A model generated the notes under the pieces. The model was not told the origin of the DNA. It saw nothing but the letters and a program-made list of their open reading frames with translations, and searched no databases. Below are positions 36,501-45,340 of a stretch of DNA of 64,000 nt, piece after piece. The position numbers were made by a program, and so were the translations under genes. Numbering within the stretch: position 1 is the first letter of the stretch; each line of letters opens with the position of its first letter. Origin of the DNA: DAIOEK01 sp963708715 (GTDB lineage: Bacteria; Chloroflexota; Anaerolineae; Anaerolineales; Anaerolineaceae). The stretch covers positions 372,001 to 436,000 of the forward strand of contig CAVPSU010000002.1 of NCBI GenBank assembly GCA_963708715.1. The letters are read 5' to 3'.

Positions 36501-36947
36501 ATGAAATTATCTTTCAGCCGTAGGGTATTTGTCATTATCGCTATCGCTGTAATCGGATTTATTCTGATCCAATTAATTCCGATTGGACGTAATCATACAA
36601 ACCCACCCGTCATTAGCGAACCCGCCTGGGACTCACCCCGGACCCAGGAATTGGTACAGGCTGCCTGTTATGACTGCCACAGTAACCAGACTAAATGGCC
36701 GTGGTATTCCAATGTTGCCCCAGTATCCTGGCTCCTCTATCTGGATGTCTCAGAAGGAAGGTCGACCTTCAATTTTAATGAGATCACACCTGCCGAGGGA
36801 GCTGATTGGGTAGGTTCTATGGTATTACAGATCAAGAAAGCATCGATGCCCCCCTTGCAATATCAGGCACTGCATCCTGAAGCCAGATTTTCCTCGGCTG
36901 AAAGACAGGAAATCATCGATGGATTAGTTGCAACCTTCCCGAAATAA
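36501..36947 (+). CDS. Haem-binding domain protein with single CxxCH
   Basis: A 148-residue membrane-anchored protein. A helix at about 10-28 is followed outside the membrane by CYDCHSNQTKWPWYSNVAPVSWL, a single CxxCH haem c site with the W-P-W-Y-S-x-x-A-P-x-S-W pattern of the Haem_bd family. These are small periplasmic or surface cytochrome-like proteins of unknown partner. A TATAAT box lies at 36464-36469 and AGGAGGG precedes ATG 36501. The glycolytic neighbours do not explain it. Confidence 0.88.
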   Translation: MKLSFSRRVFVIIAIAVIGFILIQLIPIGRNHTNPPVISEPAWDSPRTQELVQAACYDCHSNQTKWPWYSNVAPVSWLLYLDVSEGRSTFNFNEITPAEGADWVGSMVLQIKKASMPPLQYQALHPEARFSSAERQEIIDGLVATFPK

Positions 36948-37171
36948 TAAGATGACCTGCTCGAAGGTTTGATTTGACTCCTGGAGCATTCTATTTATAT
37001 CTGCCCGGCAGCTCTACCCCAATGGAACTTCTTACAAAATCAAACGTATTATGATTTGAGTGACCTTGAATTTAAGGGGAACTATTATCATCCTGAGATC
37101 GTCTATATATAAAACAGATGAACTTCGTATCATATTGAACTGAAATTGGACCTACGAAAGGATAAAGAATC

Positions 37172-38341
37172 ATGATTACAAAGAAAGGTTTTGCCGCTGT
37201 CATCTCCGCCGTCCTCCTCTTGGCTTTGGCGGGATGTAATCTCCCCGTCACTGGCGGCGGAAACGTCAATCCTGGAGCATTTTACACGCAAGCAGCTCAA
37301 ACGATCGTTGCCCAGTTGACTTACTCTGTAATAGAAACGTATGTGGCAGATAAGACTCAGCAAGCCATCGCCACATCCACACCGGAAGCCACTGCAACGC
37401 CCACTGTTGAGCCGAGTCCAACGCCATCACCCAAAGCTACCAATACTCCGGTACCTCCGACCTCTACTCCGATTCCAGTCCCATGTAATGCCATTCAATT
37501 TATTGCGGATGTAACCATCGAGGATGGAGAAGTCGTTAAGGCGAATGAGAGCTTTTACAAAATCTGGCGTTTGAAGAATGTCGGAACTTGTACCTGGACC
37601 ACTGATTACGACCTTGTTTTTGTGGATGGTGACCTAATGGATGGCGACAAAGCCGTCCCACTGACCTACGATGTGGATCCAGGTGAAACGATCGATGTGG
37701 CTGTCTACCTGACCGCGCCGGCGAAGAAGGGCACATATAAGGGATTCTGGATGCTCAGGTCTGCCAACGGCGCCCGGTTTGGTTTTGGACCCTATGCGGA
37801 CAAGTTATTCTGGGTAAGCATAGTAGTAAAGAGCACCGCGCCATCCTTCTATGACACACCGTTTAGTTTCATCTCCAATTACTGCCTTGCGGAATGGACA
37901 AATGGTGATCAGGGTTTACCCTGCCCGGGTAATAGCTCCTCCGAAGCCGGTTATGTGATCTACTTGAGTAAACCGGTGATCGAAAAAGGAAAAGAAGACG
38001 AGCCTGGTCTCTGGGTTCATCCGGAATTTGTTAAGAATGGAGAAATTACCGGAAAGTTCCCACCGATCCTCATTCAAGATGGTGATTCTCTAATTTCTGC
38101 CGTCGGCTGTATGAAAGACGCCACAAAGTGTAATGTCGATTTTGAAATTAGCTATCGCGCAGATGGCGGATCGCTTACCAATCTTGGTTCCTGGAATGAA
38201 GTGTATGATAAAGCAGTGACCAAGATCAATGAGGATCTCTCCTTCCTGAAAGACCAAAAGGTAGTGTTCTACTTCACGGTCTCCACAAACGGAAGCTTCA
38301 CCGATGACGATGCCTTCTGGTTAGCACCAGCGATCAAGTAA
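37172..38341 (+). CDS. NBR1-Ig-like domain lipoprotein
   Basis: A surface lipoprotein of 389 residues. The signal peptide MITKKGFAAVISAVLLLALAG ends at a lipobox LAGC. A low-complexity Thr-Pro-Ser linker follows at about 65-105, then an NBR1-type immunoglobulin-like domain at about 108-220 with the FYKIWRLKNVGTCTW and PGETIDVAVYLTAPAKKGTYKGFWMLRS motifs. A C-terminal region of about 160 residues with paired cysteines is not recognised. NBR1-Ig domains are common in Chloroflexi surface proteins; their ligand is unknown. GAAAGGA precedes ATG 37172, and a terminator follows the stop. Confidence 0.85.
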   Translation: MITKKGFAAVISAVLLLALAGCNLPVTGGGNVNPGAFYTQAAQTIVAQLTYSVIETYVADKTQQAIATSTPEATATPTVEPSPTPSPKATNTPVPPTSTPIPVPCNAIQFIADVTIEDGEVVKANESFYKIWRLKNVGTCTWTTDYDLVFVDGDLMDGDKAVPLTYDVDPGETIDVAVYLTAPAKKGTYKGFWMLRSANGARFGFGPYADKLFWVSIVVKSTAPSFYDTPFSFISNYCLAEWTNGDQGLPCPGNSSSEAGYVIYLSKPVIEKGKEDEPGLWVHPEFVKNGEITGKFPPILIQDGDSLISAVGCMKDATKCNVDFEISYRADGGSLTNLGSWNEVYDKAVTKINEDLSFLKDQKVVFYFTVSTNGSFTDDDAFWLAPAIK

Positions 38342-38356
38342 AACTCAACCTGAGTG

Positions 38357-38387
38357 AAAACTTCCCGGATAAACCGGGAAGTTTTTT
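38357..38387 (+). terminator. Rho-independent terminator
   Basis: A 12-bp stem AAAACTTCCCGG/CCGGGAAGTTTT with an ATAAA loop and a run of T residues, 15 nt after the lipoprotein gene. Confidence 0.9.
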
Positions 38388-38498
38388 CGTTAATTTGTCC
38401 AGTCACTGCTATAATCGAACCAATTAATCATGTACTTAATGCGTCAACTGGTTTATCTGTTGAGCATAAAAATTCCTACCATACGTGGAGATCTGAAT

Positions 38499-39257
38499 AT
38501 GAGAAAACCGTTTGTTGCTGGAAACTGGAAGATGAATAAAACCGTCGACCAGGCGCGTCAATTGGTGGCAGAGATGGTCACTGACCTGAATACGATTACC
38601 GGGGTGGAGAAAGTGGTCTGCCCACCATTTACATCGCTCTTGTCTATTGCAGCCATGCTGAAGGGCACCGAAATCGGTTTAGGCGCTCAGAACCTGCACT
38701 GGGAAGCTTCAGGCGCCTTTACGGGTGAGTTATCCCCATCCATGGTGGCTGAGTTCTGCGGATATGTGATCATAGGTCATTCTGAGCGGCGCGCGTACTT
38801 TGCGGAAACCGACGAAAACGTGAATAAGAAAACGAAAGCCGCATTGGGAGCCGGAATTGTTCCGATCGTTTGCGTTGGTGAAACACTGAGCGAAAACGAA
38901 GCGGGAAAAACAGGAGAAGTGATCACACGCCAGATATTAAATGGGCTGAAGGAAATTCCATCAGAATCTGCCTCGACACTGGTAATCGCTTACGAACCAG
39001 TCTGGGCGATTGGGACCGGAAAAGCGGCTAATCCGCAAATTGCAAATGAAGTTACCGGAAAAATTGTCCGCCCAGCCTTGGCACAATTGTTCGGTCCGTA
39101 TCTCACTCAAAATATCCGGGTACTATATGGCGGATCAGTAACTGGAGCCAATGCCGCGGAATATTTTGGCCAGCCGGAAGTGGATGGCGCCCTGGTCGGC
39201 GGAGCATCTCTCAAACCCGCTGATTTCCTGGCGATTGTCAGAGCAGCCGCTTTATAA
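38499..39257 (+). CDS. tpiA: Triosephosphate isomerase
   Basis: TpiA interconverts dihydroxyacetone phosphate and glyceraldehyde 3-phosphate. The 252-residue protein shows VAGNWKMNKTV with the catalytic Lys, YVIIGHSERRAYF with the catalytic His, VIAYEPVWAIGTGKAA with the catalytic Glu, and VLYGGSV. I chose ATG 38499 because GTGGAG lies 8 nt upstream; an earlier in-frame ATG at 38430 has no such site. A TATAAT box lies at 38410-38415. Confidence 0.96.
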   Translation: MRKPFVAGNWKMNKTVDQARQLVAEMVTDLNTITGVEKVVCPPFTSLLSIAAMLKGTEIGLGAQNLHWEASGAFTGELSPSMVAEFCGYVIIGHSERRAYFAETDENVNKKTKAALGAGIVPIVCVGETLSENEAGKTGEVITRQILNGLKEIPSESASTLVIAYEPVWAIGTGKAANPQIANEVTGKIVRPALAQLFGPYLTQNIRVLYGGSVTGANAAEYFGQPEVDGALVGGASLKPADFLAIVRAAAL

Positions 39258-39276
39258 GATAGAAATCATAACAACA

Positions 39277-39317
39277 AAAAGGGCGATCTGGACCAGGATC
39301 CAGATTGCTTTTTTTTG
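39277..39317. terminator. Bidirectional terminator between tpiA and upp
   Basis: GCGATCTGG/CCAGATTGC (with one G-T pair) is flanked by a run of A on the left and a run of T on the right, so it can end transcription from both convergent genes. Confidence 0.88.
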
Positions 39318-39329
39318 TGTAGGGAGGTA

Positions 39330-39956
39330 CTATGCCGTACCGAATTGTCTATCGCCGGCGTCACCCAATCCGGGAACAATATATCCGATCTCATTCAATC
39401 GCTCATCAATCTTTGCCAGGTGGATCGGTACGTCAGGATGGGCATTCTGGAGAACCTGGATTCCTTCAGGGGCACCGATCAAACCAACAAATTTAATATT
39501 CTTGACACCCCACTTCTTCAATACATCCACGGTAGCTGTAGCGGAACCGCCTGTCGCCAACATTGGATCGAGAATGAAACAGATCGAGACTGTAGGCTCC
39601 AGGGGCAGCTTATTGTAATATTGCACAGGTCGCAGGGTCTTTTCATCCCGATAGAGTCCGATATGCCAAACTTCGGCAGATGGGAGCAGCTCCCAAACCC
39701 CCTCGACCATTCCAAGCCCAGCCCGCAAAATCGGGACCAATCCGATCTTATCCGTGACAGCAAAACTCTTTGCGACACCCAGAGGAGTTGTTACATCCAC
39801 TGGGGTAAGCGGCAGACTAGCTGTCGCCTCATACGTTAATAATGTGGCTAGCTCTTTTACGAGCTCGCGAAACTTTCGATGCTCGGTATTTTTATCTCTT
39901 AAAATGGAAAGTTTGTGCGCAACCAGCGGATGACTCGATTCATATATATTAGACAT
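39330..39956 (-). CDS. upp: Uracil phosphoribosyltransferase
   Basis: Upp salvages uracil to UMP using PRPP. The 208-residue protein shows HPLVAHKLSILRDKNTEHRKFRELVKEL, VPILRAGLGMVEG, the PRPP motif ILDPMLATGGSA and the C-terminal YIVPGLGDAGDRQFGT. The start at ATG 39956 lies 3 nt after AGGAGAGG. Divergent from ruvB. Confidence 0.96.
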   Translation of the reverse strand: MSNIYESSHPLVAHKLSILRDKNTEHRKFRELVKELATLLTYEATASLPLTPVDVTTPLGVAKSFAVTDKIGLVPILRAGLGMVEGVWELLPSAEVWHIGLYRDEKTLRPVQYYNKLPLEPTVSICFILDPMLATGGSATATVDVLKKWGVKNIKFVGLIGAPEGIQVLQNAHPDVPIHLAKIDERLNEIGYIVPGLGDAGDRQFGTA

Positions 39957-40024
39957 TGTCCTCTCCTGAATTTGGCTTATCCTATTATAGTGGATTTTAT
40001 ACCCTGTGCTTTTTGAGTTGCGAG

Positions 40025-40030
40025 TATAAT
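40025..40030 (+). promoter_or_regulatory. -10 box of ruvB, leaderless start
   Basis: TATAAT ends 8 nt before ATG 40039, with no Shine-Dalgarno sequence between and no clear -35. Confidence 0.6.
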
Positions 40031-40038
40031 CAACCTCG

Positions 40039-41079
40039 ATGACTGAAGCAGAAAACCGCCTTCTAAACCCCATGCCAAAACCTGATGACAAACTGGATGG
40101 CGCCATTCGTCCGAGAATGCTCGCCGATGTGATCGGGCAGAATCTCGTCCGGGAGAATTTGTCGATTCTGATCGAGGCTGCGAAGAAACGAAAAGAAGCA
40201 ATGGATCATGTGCTGTTCTATGGTCCACCCGGCTTAGGAAAGACCACGCTTGCCCATGTCCTGGCGAATGAAATGGGAGTCAATATTAAGGTGACATCCG
40301 GTCCAGCCATCGAACGGGCAGGTGACCTGGCTGCCATCCTTTCAAACCTGCGAGCTGGAGATATTCTTTTCATCGACGAAATTCATCGGTTAGGTAAAGC
40401 TGTTGAAGAGATCCTCTATCCGGCAATGGAAGACTTTGTTTTGGACATCATCATTGGCAAAGGTCCATCTGCCAGATCCATCAGATTAAACCTGCCTCAC
40501 TTCACTGTCATTGGCGCGACAACCCGACTTGCACTGGTTACCGCCCCTCTACGCGCCCGGTTTGGCGCTTTGTACCGACTCGATTATTATGATCTGCCAT
40601 CCATACAGAAGATCGTTTCCCGTGGATCACGTGTGTTGGGAATTCAAACTGATCCGATCGGAGTGGAAGAAATAGCCCGCCGTTCCCGAGGTACTCCCCG
40701 GGTGGCTCTGAGATTATTACGACGTGTCCGTGATTATGCCGAGGTCCGGGCAAACGGGATCATCTCCGGTCAGGTAACCGATGAGGCGTTGGATCTTTTG
40801 GATGTCGATCCGCTCGGTTTGGATGATATCGATCGTAAGGTCCTACTGACGGTGATCCAAAAATACAGTGGCGGTCCAGTAGGGTTAAATACCATTGCAG
40901 CATCCATAAGTGAAGAAGCCGATACCATTATGGATGTTGTGGAACCATATTTATTACAACTCGGATTTCTTGATAGAACGCCCCAGGGTCGAGTAGCAAC
41001 TGAGCGGGCTTACCAGCATTTGAATATTCCTTTCATTAAGACCGATTCCTCCCCTCAACCCAATCTCTTTGATTCATAA
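40039..41079 (+). CDS. ruvB: Holliday junction DNA helicase RuvB
   Basis: RuvB is the AAA+ motor of RuvAB branch migration. The 346-residue protein shows LRPRMLADVIGQ-type N-terminus, Walker A FYGPPGLGKTTLAHVLA, Walker B ILFIDEIHRL, GPSARSIRL, the arginine-finger region and a winged-helix C-terminus with FLDRTPQGRVATERAY. No ruvA or ruvC is adjacent. queA begins 3 nt after the stop. Confidence 0.96.
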   Translation: MTEAENRLLNPMPKPDDKLDGAIRPRMLADVIGQNLVRENLSILIEAAKKRKEAMDHVLFYGPPGLGKTTLAHVLANEMGVNIKVTSGPAIERAGDLAAILSNLRAGDILFIDEIHRLGKAVEEILYPAMEDFVLDIIIGKGPSARSIRLNLPHFTVIGATTRLALVTAPLRARFGALYRLDYYDLPSIQKIVSRGSRVLGIQTDPIGVEEIARRSRGTPRVALRLLRRVRDYAEVRANGIISGQVTDEALDLLDVDPLGLDDIDRKVLLTVIQKYSGGPVGLNTIAASISEEADTIMDVVEPYLLQLGFLDRTPQGRVATERAYQHLNIPFIKTDSSPQPNLFDS

Positions 41080-41081
41080 TC

Positions 41082-42105
41082 GTGCTTACAACAGACTTTG
41101 ATTATTTCCTCCCCCCCGATCTGATAGCTCAGGTTCCTCTGGAACCACGTCATAGTTCCCGTTTGTTTGTGCTAAATCAAACGAATCATACCTATACGCA
41201 TCGCACTTTCTGGGATTTAGATGAATACCTGCGACCCGGTGATTTGCTGGTCCTTAATCGAGACACGGGTTCTTCGTGCAAGATTATTTGCCCAGAAAAA
41301 ACCAGGGGGCGGCAAAGTTGAGATGCTCCTATTGAAGAAGCGCAACAAGACCGACTGGGAGGTATTGGTTGGCGGAAGCGGAATGAAAATTGGGCGCGGT
41401 TTCACATTGGATGCAGGACTCGAAGGTGAAGTATTGGAAGTACTGGATGGTTCGAAGAGGATAGTCAGCTTCAACAAACCCATCGACCCATACCTGGATC
41501 AGATCGGTCAGGTCCCCCTCCCCCCGTATATCCACACTACCCTCTCTGACCCTGAACGATACCAGACTGTGTACGCCCACACTCCCGGCTCAGCCGCAGC
41601 ACCAACTGCCGGACTGCATTTCACGGCCGAATTATTCGAAAAGCTGAAAGCAAAAAGTGTTGATCTGGCTTTTGTCAATTTACAGGTGGGGCTGGATACG
41701 TTTGCTCCTGTCACCGAAACCATCGCGGATGACCATATTATTCATACAGAATTGTGCAGTCTATCACAAGAAACAGCCGATAAGATCAATAAGGCAAAAC
41801 TATCTGGGAATCGGGTGATCGCAGTAGGTACGACCTCTGTCCGGACGTTGGAATCGGCTGCTACTCTGGCTGGCGATGGGCGTTTGATAAATCCATTCGA
41901 AGGTCCGACATCCCTTTTTATCTTACCGGGATATGGATTTAAGGTTGTCGATGGTTTGATCACCAATTTCCATTTGCCGAAATCCACTCTCCTGATGCTT
42001 GTTTCCGCTTTCGTCGGGCGTGAGGAAATCCTGGCAGCCTATGCAGAGGCAGTTCGGCTGCGGTATCGGTTCTTCTCGTTTGGTGACGCGATGCTACTCG
42101 TGTGA
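41082..42105 (+). pseudogene. queA: S-adenosylmethionine:tRNA ribosyltransferase-isomerase with frameshift
   Basis: QueA makes epoxyqueuosine in tRNA from preQ1. The first frame from GTG 41082 reads DFDYFLPPDLIAQVPLEPR and ends correctly at YLRPGDLLVLN, then diverges. The next frame continues with ETRVLRARLFAQKKPGGGKVEMLLL and runs to TGA 42105 with PTAGLHFT, VGLDTFAPV, GTTSVRTLES and TNFHLPKSTLLMLVSAF. The total length is one base over a multiple of three; one extra C at about 41259 explains it, and removing it gives LVLNETRVL. The rest is complete and conserved, so a sequencing error or a very recent mutation is likely. No other queuosine gene is nearby. Confidence 0.85.
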
Positions 42106-42110
42106 TAAGT

Positions 42111-42794
42111 ATGGATAAGTCTGCCTTGGATTCTTTGGAACGAGAAATCACATCCTGCCGCCTCTGTCCCCGGTTGGTAGTATGGCGTGAAGAAGTCGCT
42201 CGAATAAAACGCAAGGCATTTAAGGATGAGGATTACTGGGGCAAACCGGTTCCGGGGTTCGGAGATAGCCAGGCATCTTTGATGGTCATCGGTCTGGCAC
42301 CAGGAGCACATGGTTCTAACCGGACCGGGCGAATGTTCACCGGGGATGCATCAGGTGATTTCCTCTTTCCTGCTCTTTACCGGGCTGGCTTTGCCAACCA
42401 GCAGCTTTCTAGTTCCCTTCAGGATGGAATGCAGCTTTGCAATAGTTGGATCACAGCAGTCTGCCGATGTGTACCCCCTGAAAACAAACCAAATCCTGAA
42501 GAAATATCAAATTGCTCTGGTTATTTATCTCGAGAATTTTCCCTTCTACCTGTTCAAGGAATTATTGCGCTCGGAAAGATCGGATACGACCAAACCATAC
42601 ATTTACTAAAACAACAGTATCAAAACCTACCCACACCTCCGACATTCGGTCATGGAGTTCAATTTGAACCAGGGAAGGGAACCCCCTGGGTGATAGCATC
42701 CTATCATCCCAGCCGCCAAAATACCCAAACAGGAAAATTGACCGTTGACATGTTTGACCGAATCTGGGAAACCGCGAGAAGGAAATTAATATAG
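42111..42794 (+). CDS. Uracil-DNA glycosylase, family 5 (UDGb) type
   Basis: A 4Fe-4S uracil-DNA glycosylase of 227 residues that starts base-excision repair of deaminated bases. It shows CRLCPRLV with the first two cluster cysteines, YWGKPVPGFGD, and motif A in IGLAPGAHGSNRTGRMFTGDASGDFLF, which is diagnostic for UDGb rather than family 4. Two more cysteines (CRC and CSG) and the late SYHPSRQNTQTGKL complete the set. UDGb enzymes also accept hypoxanthine. ATG 42111 is chosen; GTG 42102 overlapping the queA stop is the alternative. Confidence 0.9.
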   Translation: MDKSALDSLEREITSCRLCPRLVVWREEVARIKRKAFKDEDYWGKPVPGFGDSQASLMVIGLAPGAHGSNRTGRMFTGDASGDFLFPALYRAGFANQQLSSSLQDGMQLCNSWITAVCRCVPPENKPNPEEISNCSGYLSREFSLLPVQGIIALGKIGYDQTIHLLKQQYQNLPTPPTFGHGVQFEPGKGTPWVIASYHPSRQNTQTGKLTVDMFDRIWETARRKLI

Positions 42795-42892
42795 ATATTT
42801 TCTTATATCTTTGTACAATGTATATATAAATTTTAATTCATCTCAGTATAATTGTATATAAAGATAATAATCTAGGGGACGAAGGTATAAAG

Positions 42893-43378
42893 ATGGATAG
42901 AAAGATCAATTTACTGGATCCGGCGATCGATTTCTCTCTGACAAATACCCGTGGAGAAACGATCAGACTATCGGATTATCAGGGAAAGAAGCATATTGTC
43001 CTGGTCTTAAACCGGGGATTTGCCTGACCTTTCTGCCGCCGGCACATGGCGCAGTTGCGCCAGGACTATGCACTATTTACCAATCGGAACGCAGAGATCC
43101 TCATAATCGGTCCCGACGGTCCGCGTGCTTTCCAGCGATTCTGGGAGAGCGAGAATATGCCTTTTGTAGGATTATCAGACGTTGGTAACAAAACGTCCAA
43201 ATCTTACTATCAAGAATTCAATCTGGCTAAATTCGGTTGGGTTCCAGCCATGTTCGTCGTTGATATTCAGGGGAAGATCCGCTACATCCATTACGGCTCA
43301 TCCATGTCTGATATTCCGAAGAATCAAGAAATATTACGTGTGTTGGATGATATCAACGGTAAAGAAACAGCGGATTGA
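42893..43378 (+). CDS. Peroxiredoxin-like protein, probable selenoprotein (UxxC)
   Basis: An AhpC/TSA-fold thiol peroxidase-like protein of 161 residues if the TGA at 43025-43027 is read through. The reading frame from ATG 42893 (GAAGG 7 nt upstream) is open on both sides of the TGA and gives LDPAIDFSLTNTRG, then NRGFA-TGA-PFCRRHMAQLRQDY. Relatives have Cys at that exact place (RGFWCPFCR-type), so the codon would encode Sec45 in a U-P-F-C redox motif with Cys48. A hairpin with G in its loop follows at the spacing expected for a bacterial SECIS. The remainder shows PFVGLSDVGNKTSKSYYQEF and VPAMFVVDIQGKIRYIHYG. A stop or a one-base error in a Cys codon is the alternative. It is a single-gene unit with a terminator overlapping its stop codon. 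Confidence 0.8.
43047..43062 (+). promoter_or_regulatory. Candidate bacterial SECIS hairpin
   Basis: TGGCGC and GCGCCA form a perfect 6-bp stem with loop AGTT. The loop begins 25 nt after the TGA and has G in its second position, as in known bacterial SECIS elements. A smaller hairpin TGCC/GGCA lies at 43034-43044. Function is inferred. Confidence 0.65.
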
Positions 43379-43401
43379 TTACTCAATCCGCTGTTATTTA
43401 T
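43366..43401 (+). terminator. Terminator of the peroxiredoxin-like gene
   Basis: A 13-bp perfect stem AACAGCGGATTGA/TCAATCCGCTGTT that includes the TGA stop at 43376-43378, followed by ATTTATTT. Confidence 0.85.
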
Positions 43402-43417
43402 TTCCGTTCAGTTACTC

Positions 43418-44410
43418 TTAGTTTGTTTTAGGTTCAACGGGGGGACCGTTCTTTTCCTCGTCTTTATTATTTGTGTTCCGTCTCTTGATGAAGATCTTCT
43501 TTACAAGCCAGATCACGATCCGAATCACCAGGTAGAAGACGATCAATATCGGCAGGATGAGGATGACGAACCAGATCAAAATATTGACGATCAGTTTACC
43601 TGCGTTGATCAATGCCTGGAGTGCATCCCGGGCAACGCCCTGAGGCTGCCAACCAGCCACAGTGATCGGTTTAATGGATGCCTGGGAAATCAGTTCGACA
43701 TTGACAGCCGAGTAAGAAGATGATTCCTCATAATATTTGATCTGACCTTTAAGTACTTCAATTTCTCCCCGAACTTGAGTCAATTGATTGAACACAGTGA
43801 GGACATCTTCTGTTTTCGTAGCAGACGCCATGATCTCCCGTAAGGCAGCTTCTGCCTGTTCGAGGTTTGCTTTCCGAGATTGGAGATCGGTGTATTGGGC
43901 GGTGACATCTTCACCGGATATATTCTCTGAACGAACATCTGTGTTCGGATCTTCAACCTGACCCTTGATCCTGGTTAAGGCTTCATTGAGACGATCAGCA
44001 GGAATTCGAATAGAGATCGATGCCTGAGGGGTTTCAATTCCTTCATTGGTTGTAATTTTATATAAATTGGAGGTTACGACCCAACCACCCATTTCATCCG
44101 CAAGCTTTGCAACGGCATCCATGCTAACCGCGGGATCAGGAACAACAATAGAAAGAGTTGCATTCTTAATAACCAGACGGTCCAAAGTTGCAGTATCGCC
44201 CCCTGAACCAGCGAAGCTACTTTCTGCTGCATCGCGTGCAGGAAGTGGTTGTGCGGGCGCTTCGGGAGCTATCGGCATCGCTCCTTGAAACGAGGGCGCT
44301 CCAGCAGCAGGCATCTCAACTGTCTTGCCATCTTCATTCGATGCAGCCGGGGCACAGGCTGTCAAAAGCAATAGTGCAATCATTACCAGAAATACGGTGG
44401 TTTTTTTCAT
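43418..44410 (-). CDS. DUF4349 lipoprotein
   Basis: A membrane-associated protein of 330 residues. The lipobox LLTAC gives a lipidated Cys near residue 21. A Pro/Ala-rich linker precedes the DUF4349 domain at about 80-300 with LVIKNATLSIVVPDP, GGWVVTSNLY and a coiled coil rich in Glu/Gln (QYTDLQSRKANLEQAEAALR). One C-terminal helix at about 282-310 (LIVNILIWFVILILPILIVFYLVI) is followed by a charged tail. The function of the family is unknown. ATG 44410 follows GGAGGG. Confidence 0.85.
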   Translation of the reverse strand: MKKTTVFLVMIALLLLTACAPAASNEDGKTVEMPAAGAPSFQGAMPIAPEAPAQPLPARDAAESSFAGSGGDTATLDRLVIKNATLSIVVPDPAVSMDAVAKLADEMGGWVVTSNLYKITTNEGIETPQASISIRIPADRLNEALTRIKGQVEDPNTDVRSENISGEDVTAQYTDLQSRKANLEQAEAALREIMASATKTEDVLTVFNQLTQVRGEIEVLKGQIKYYEESSSYSAVNVELISQASIKPITVAGWQPQGVARDALQALINAGKLIVNILIWFVILILPILIVFYLVIRIVIWLVKKIFIKRRNTNNKDEEKNGPPVEPKTN

Positions 44411-44481
44411 TCTTCCCTCCATCAATCAATCTAAGCTCTTAGTATGAGACGCTGACGGATACAAATGGTTCCCAAGACAGA

Positions 44482-45210
44482 TTACCACCCATCAACCAGA
44501 CGGATGGCATTTCTTTCTGGCAATTTTGCTTTATAAATTCTTTCCTGGACAGATCCAATATCATATTGAATTCGCCGTGGAGTCCAGATGCCCTTTTCGC
44601 TTTCGTATAATGCGTACGCCGCTCTCGAATCACGATCCCGTGGTTGACCCACACTTCCCGGATTTATGATCGCCCGGGGTTTTAATTCCACCGGACCGGT
44701 TGGGTTTAATATTTCAAGATGATAGTTCGATTCATCTTCTGTCATTTCAAAGATAACGGGAATATGGGTATGCCCGATAAGACAAAAATCTGTCTCAAAG
44801 AATTCAAAATTGTACATGGCAATTTGCCAATCAAGGATATATTCCCAAACCGGGTTGCGCGGACTTCCGTGAACCAATGTTGCCTTATTCATCACCAATT
44901 TCTCTGGTAGACTTTTTATGAAGGCTAAATTATCTGGTTTTAGCTCTCGCTGGTTCCATTCGACCGATAATCTGGCATCCCGATTGAAAGCTTCGAGATC
45001 CATTTTTCCAAGGACGGCGGCATCATGGTTTCCGATCAAACAGCTACAATTCTTCAAGCCACGAATTTTCCTTACGACCTCATTGGGGTCTGGACCATAG
45101 CCAAGCAGATCACCAAGACACCAAATTTCATCTACCTTTCCCGCATCTTTTAATACGGCATCAAGGGCGGTAACGTTTCCGTGTATGTCGGATATGACTA
45201 GTATGTCCAT
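44482..45210 (-). CDS. Metallophosphoesterase, YfcE/calcineurin type
   Basis: A binuclear-metal phosphoesterase of 242 residues. It shows MDILVISDIHGNVTAL, CLGDLLGYGPDP, CLIGNHDAAV, LVHGSP and CLIGHTHIPV, the five standard metal-binding motifs. The substrate is unknown; such proteins act on cyclic nucleotides or phosphodiesters. The start at ATG 45210 lies after a GAGGGAAG box. Confidence 0.88.
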   Translation of the reverse strand: MDILVISDIHGNVTALDAVLKDAGKVDEIWCLGDLLGYGPDPNEVVRKIRGLKNCSCLIGNHDAAVLGKMDLEAFNRDARLSVEWNQRELKPDNLAFIKSLPEKLVMNKATLVHGSPRNPVWEYILDWQIAMYNFEFFETDFCLIGHTHIPVIFEMTEDESNYHLEILNPTGPVELKPRAIINPGSVGQPRDRDSRAAYALYESEKGIWTPRRIQYDIGSVQERIYKAKLPERNAIRLVDGW

Positions 45211-45340
45211 GATGCTTCCCTCAGGCAATATTTTGGGAATTTGGGATAAAGGTTTTGGGTAAGGCGAATAGTTGTAGTTTTGTGTACCAAAGTATTATAA
45301 AGGATAGATTCGGTTTTGGAGAAATACAAATGGATATGAA

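Noticed and set aside
43046..43378. A short peroxiredoxin fragment starting at the internal ATG
   Set aside because: The frame is open and conserved upstream of the TGA to ATG 42893, which has a ribosome-binding site; the fragment would lack the redox centre.
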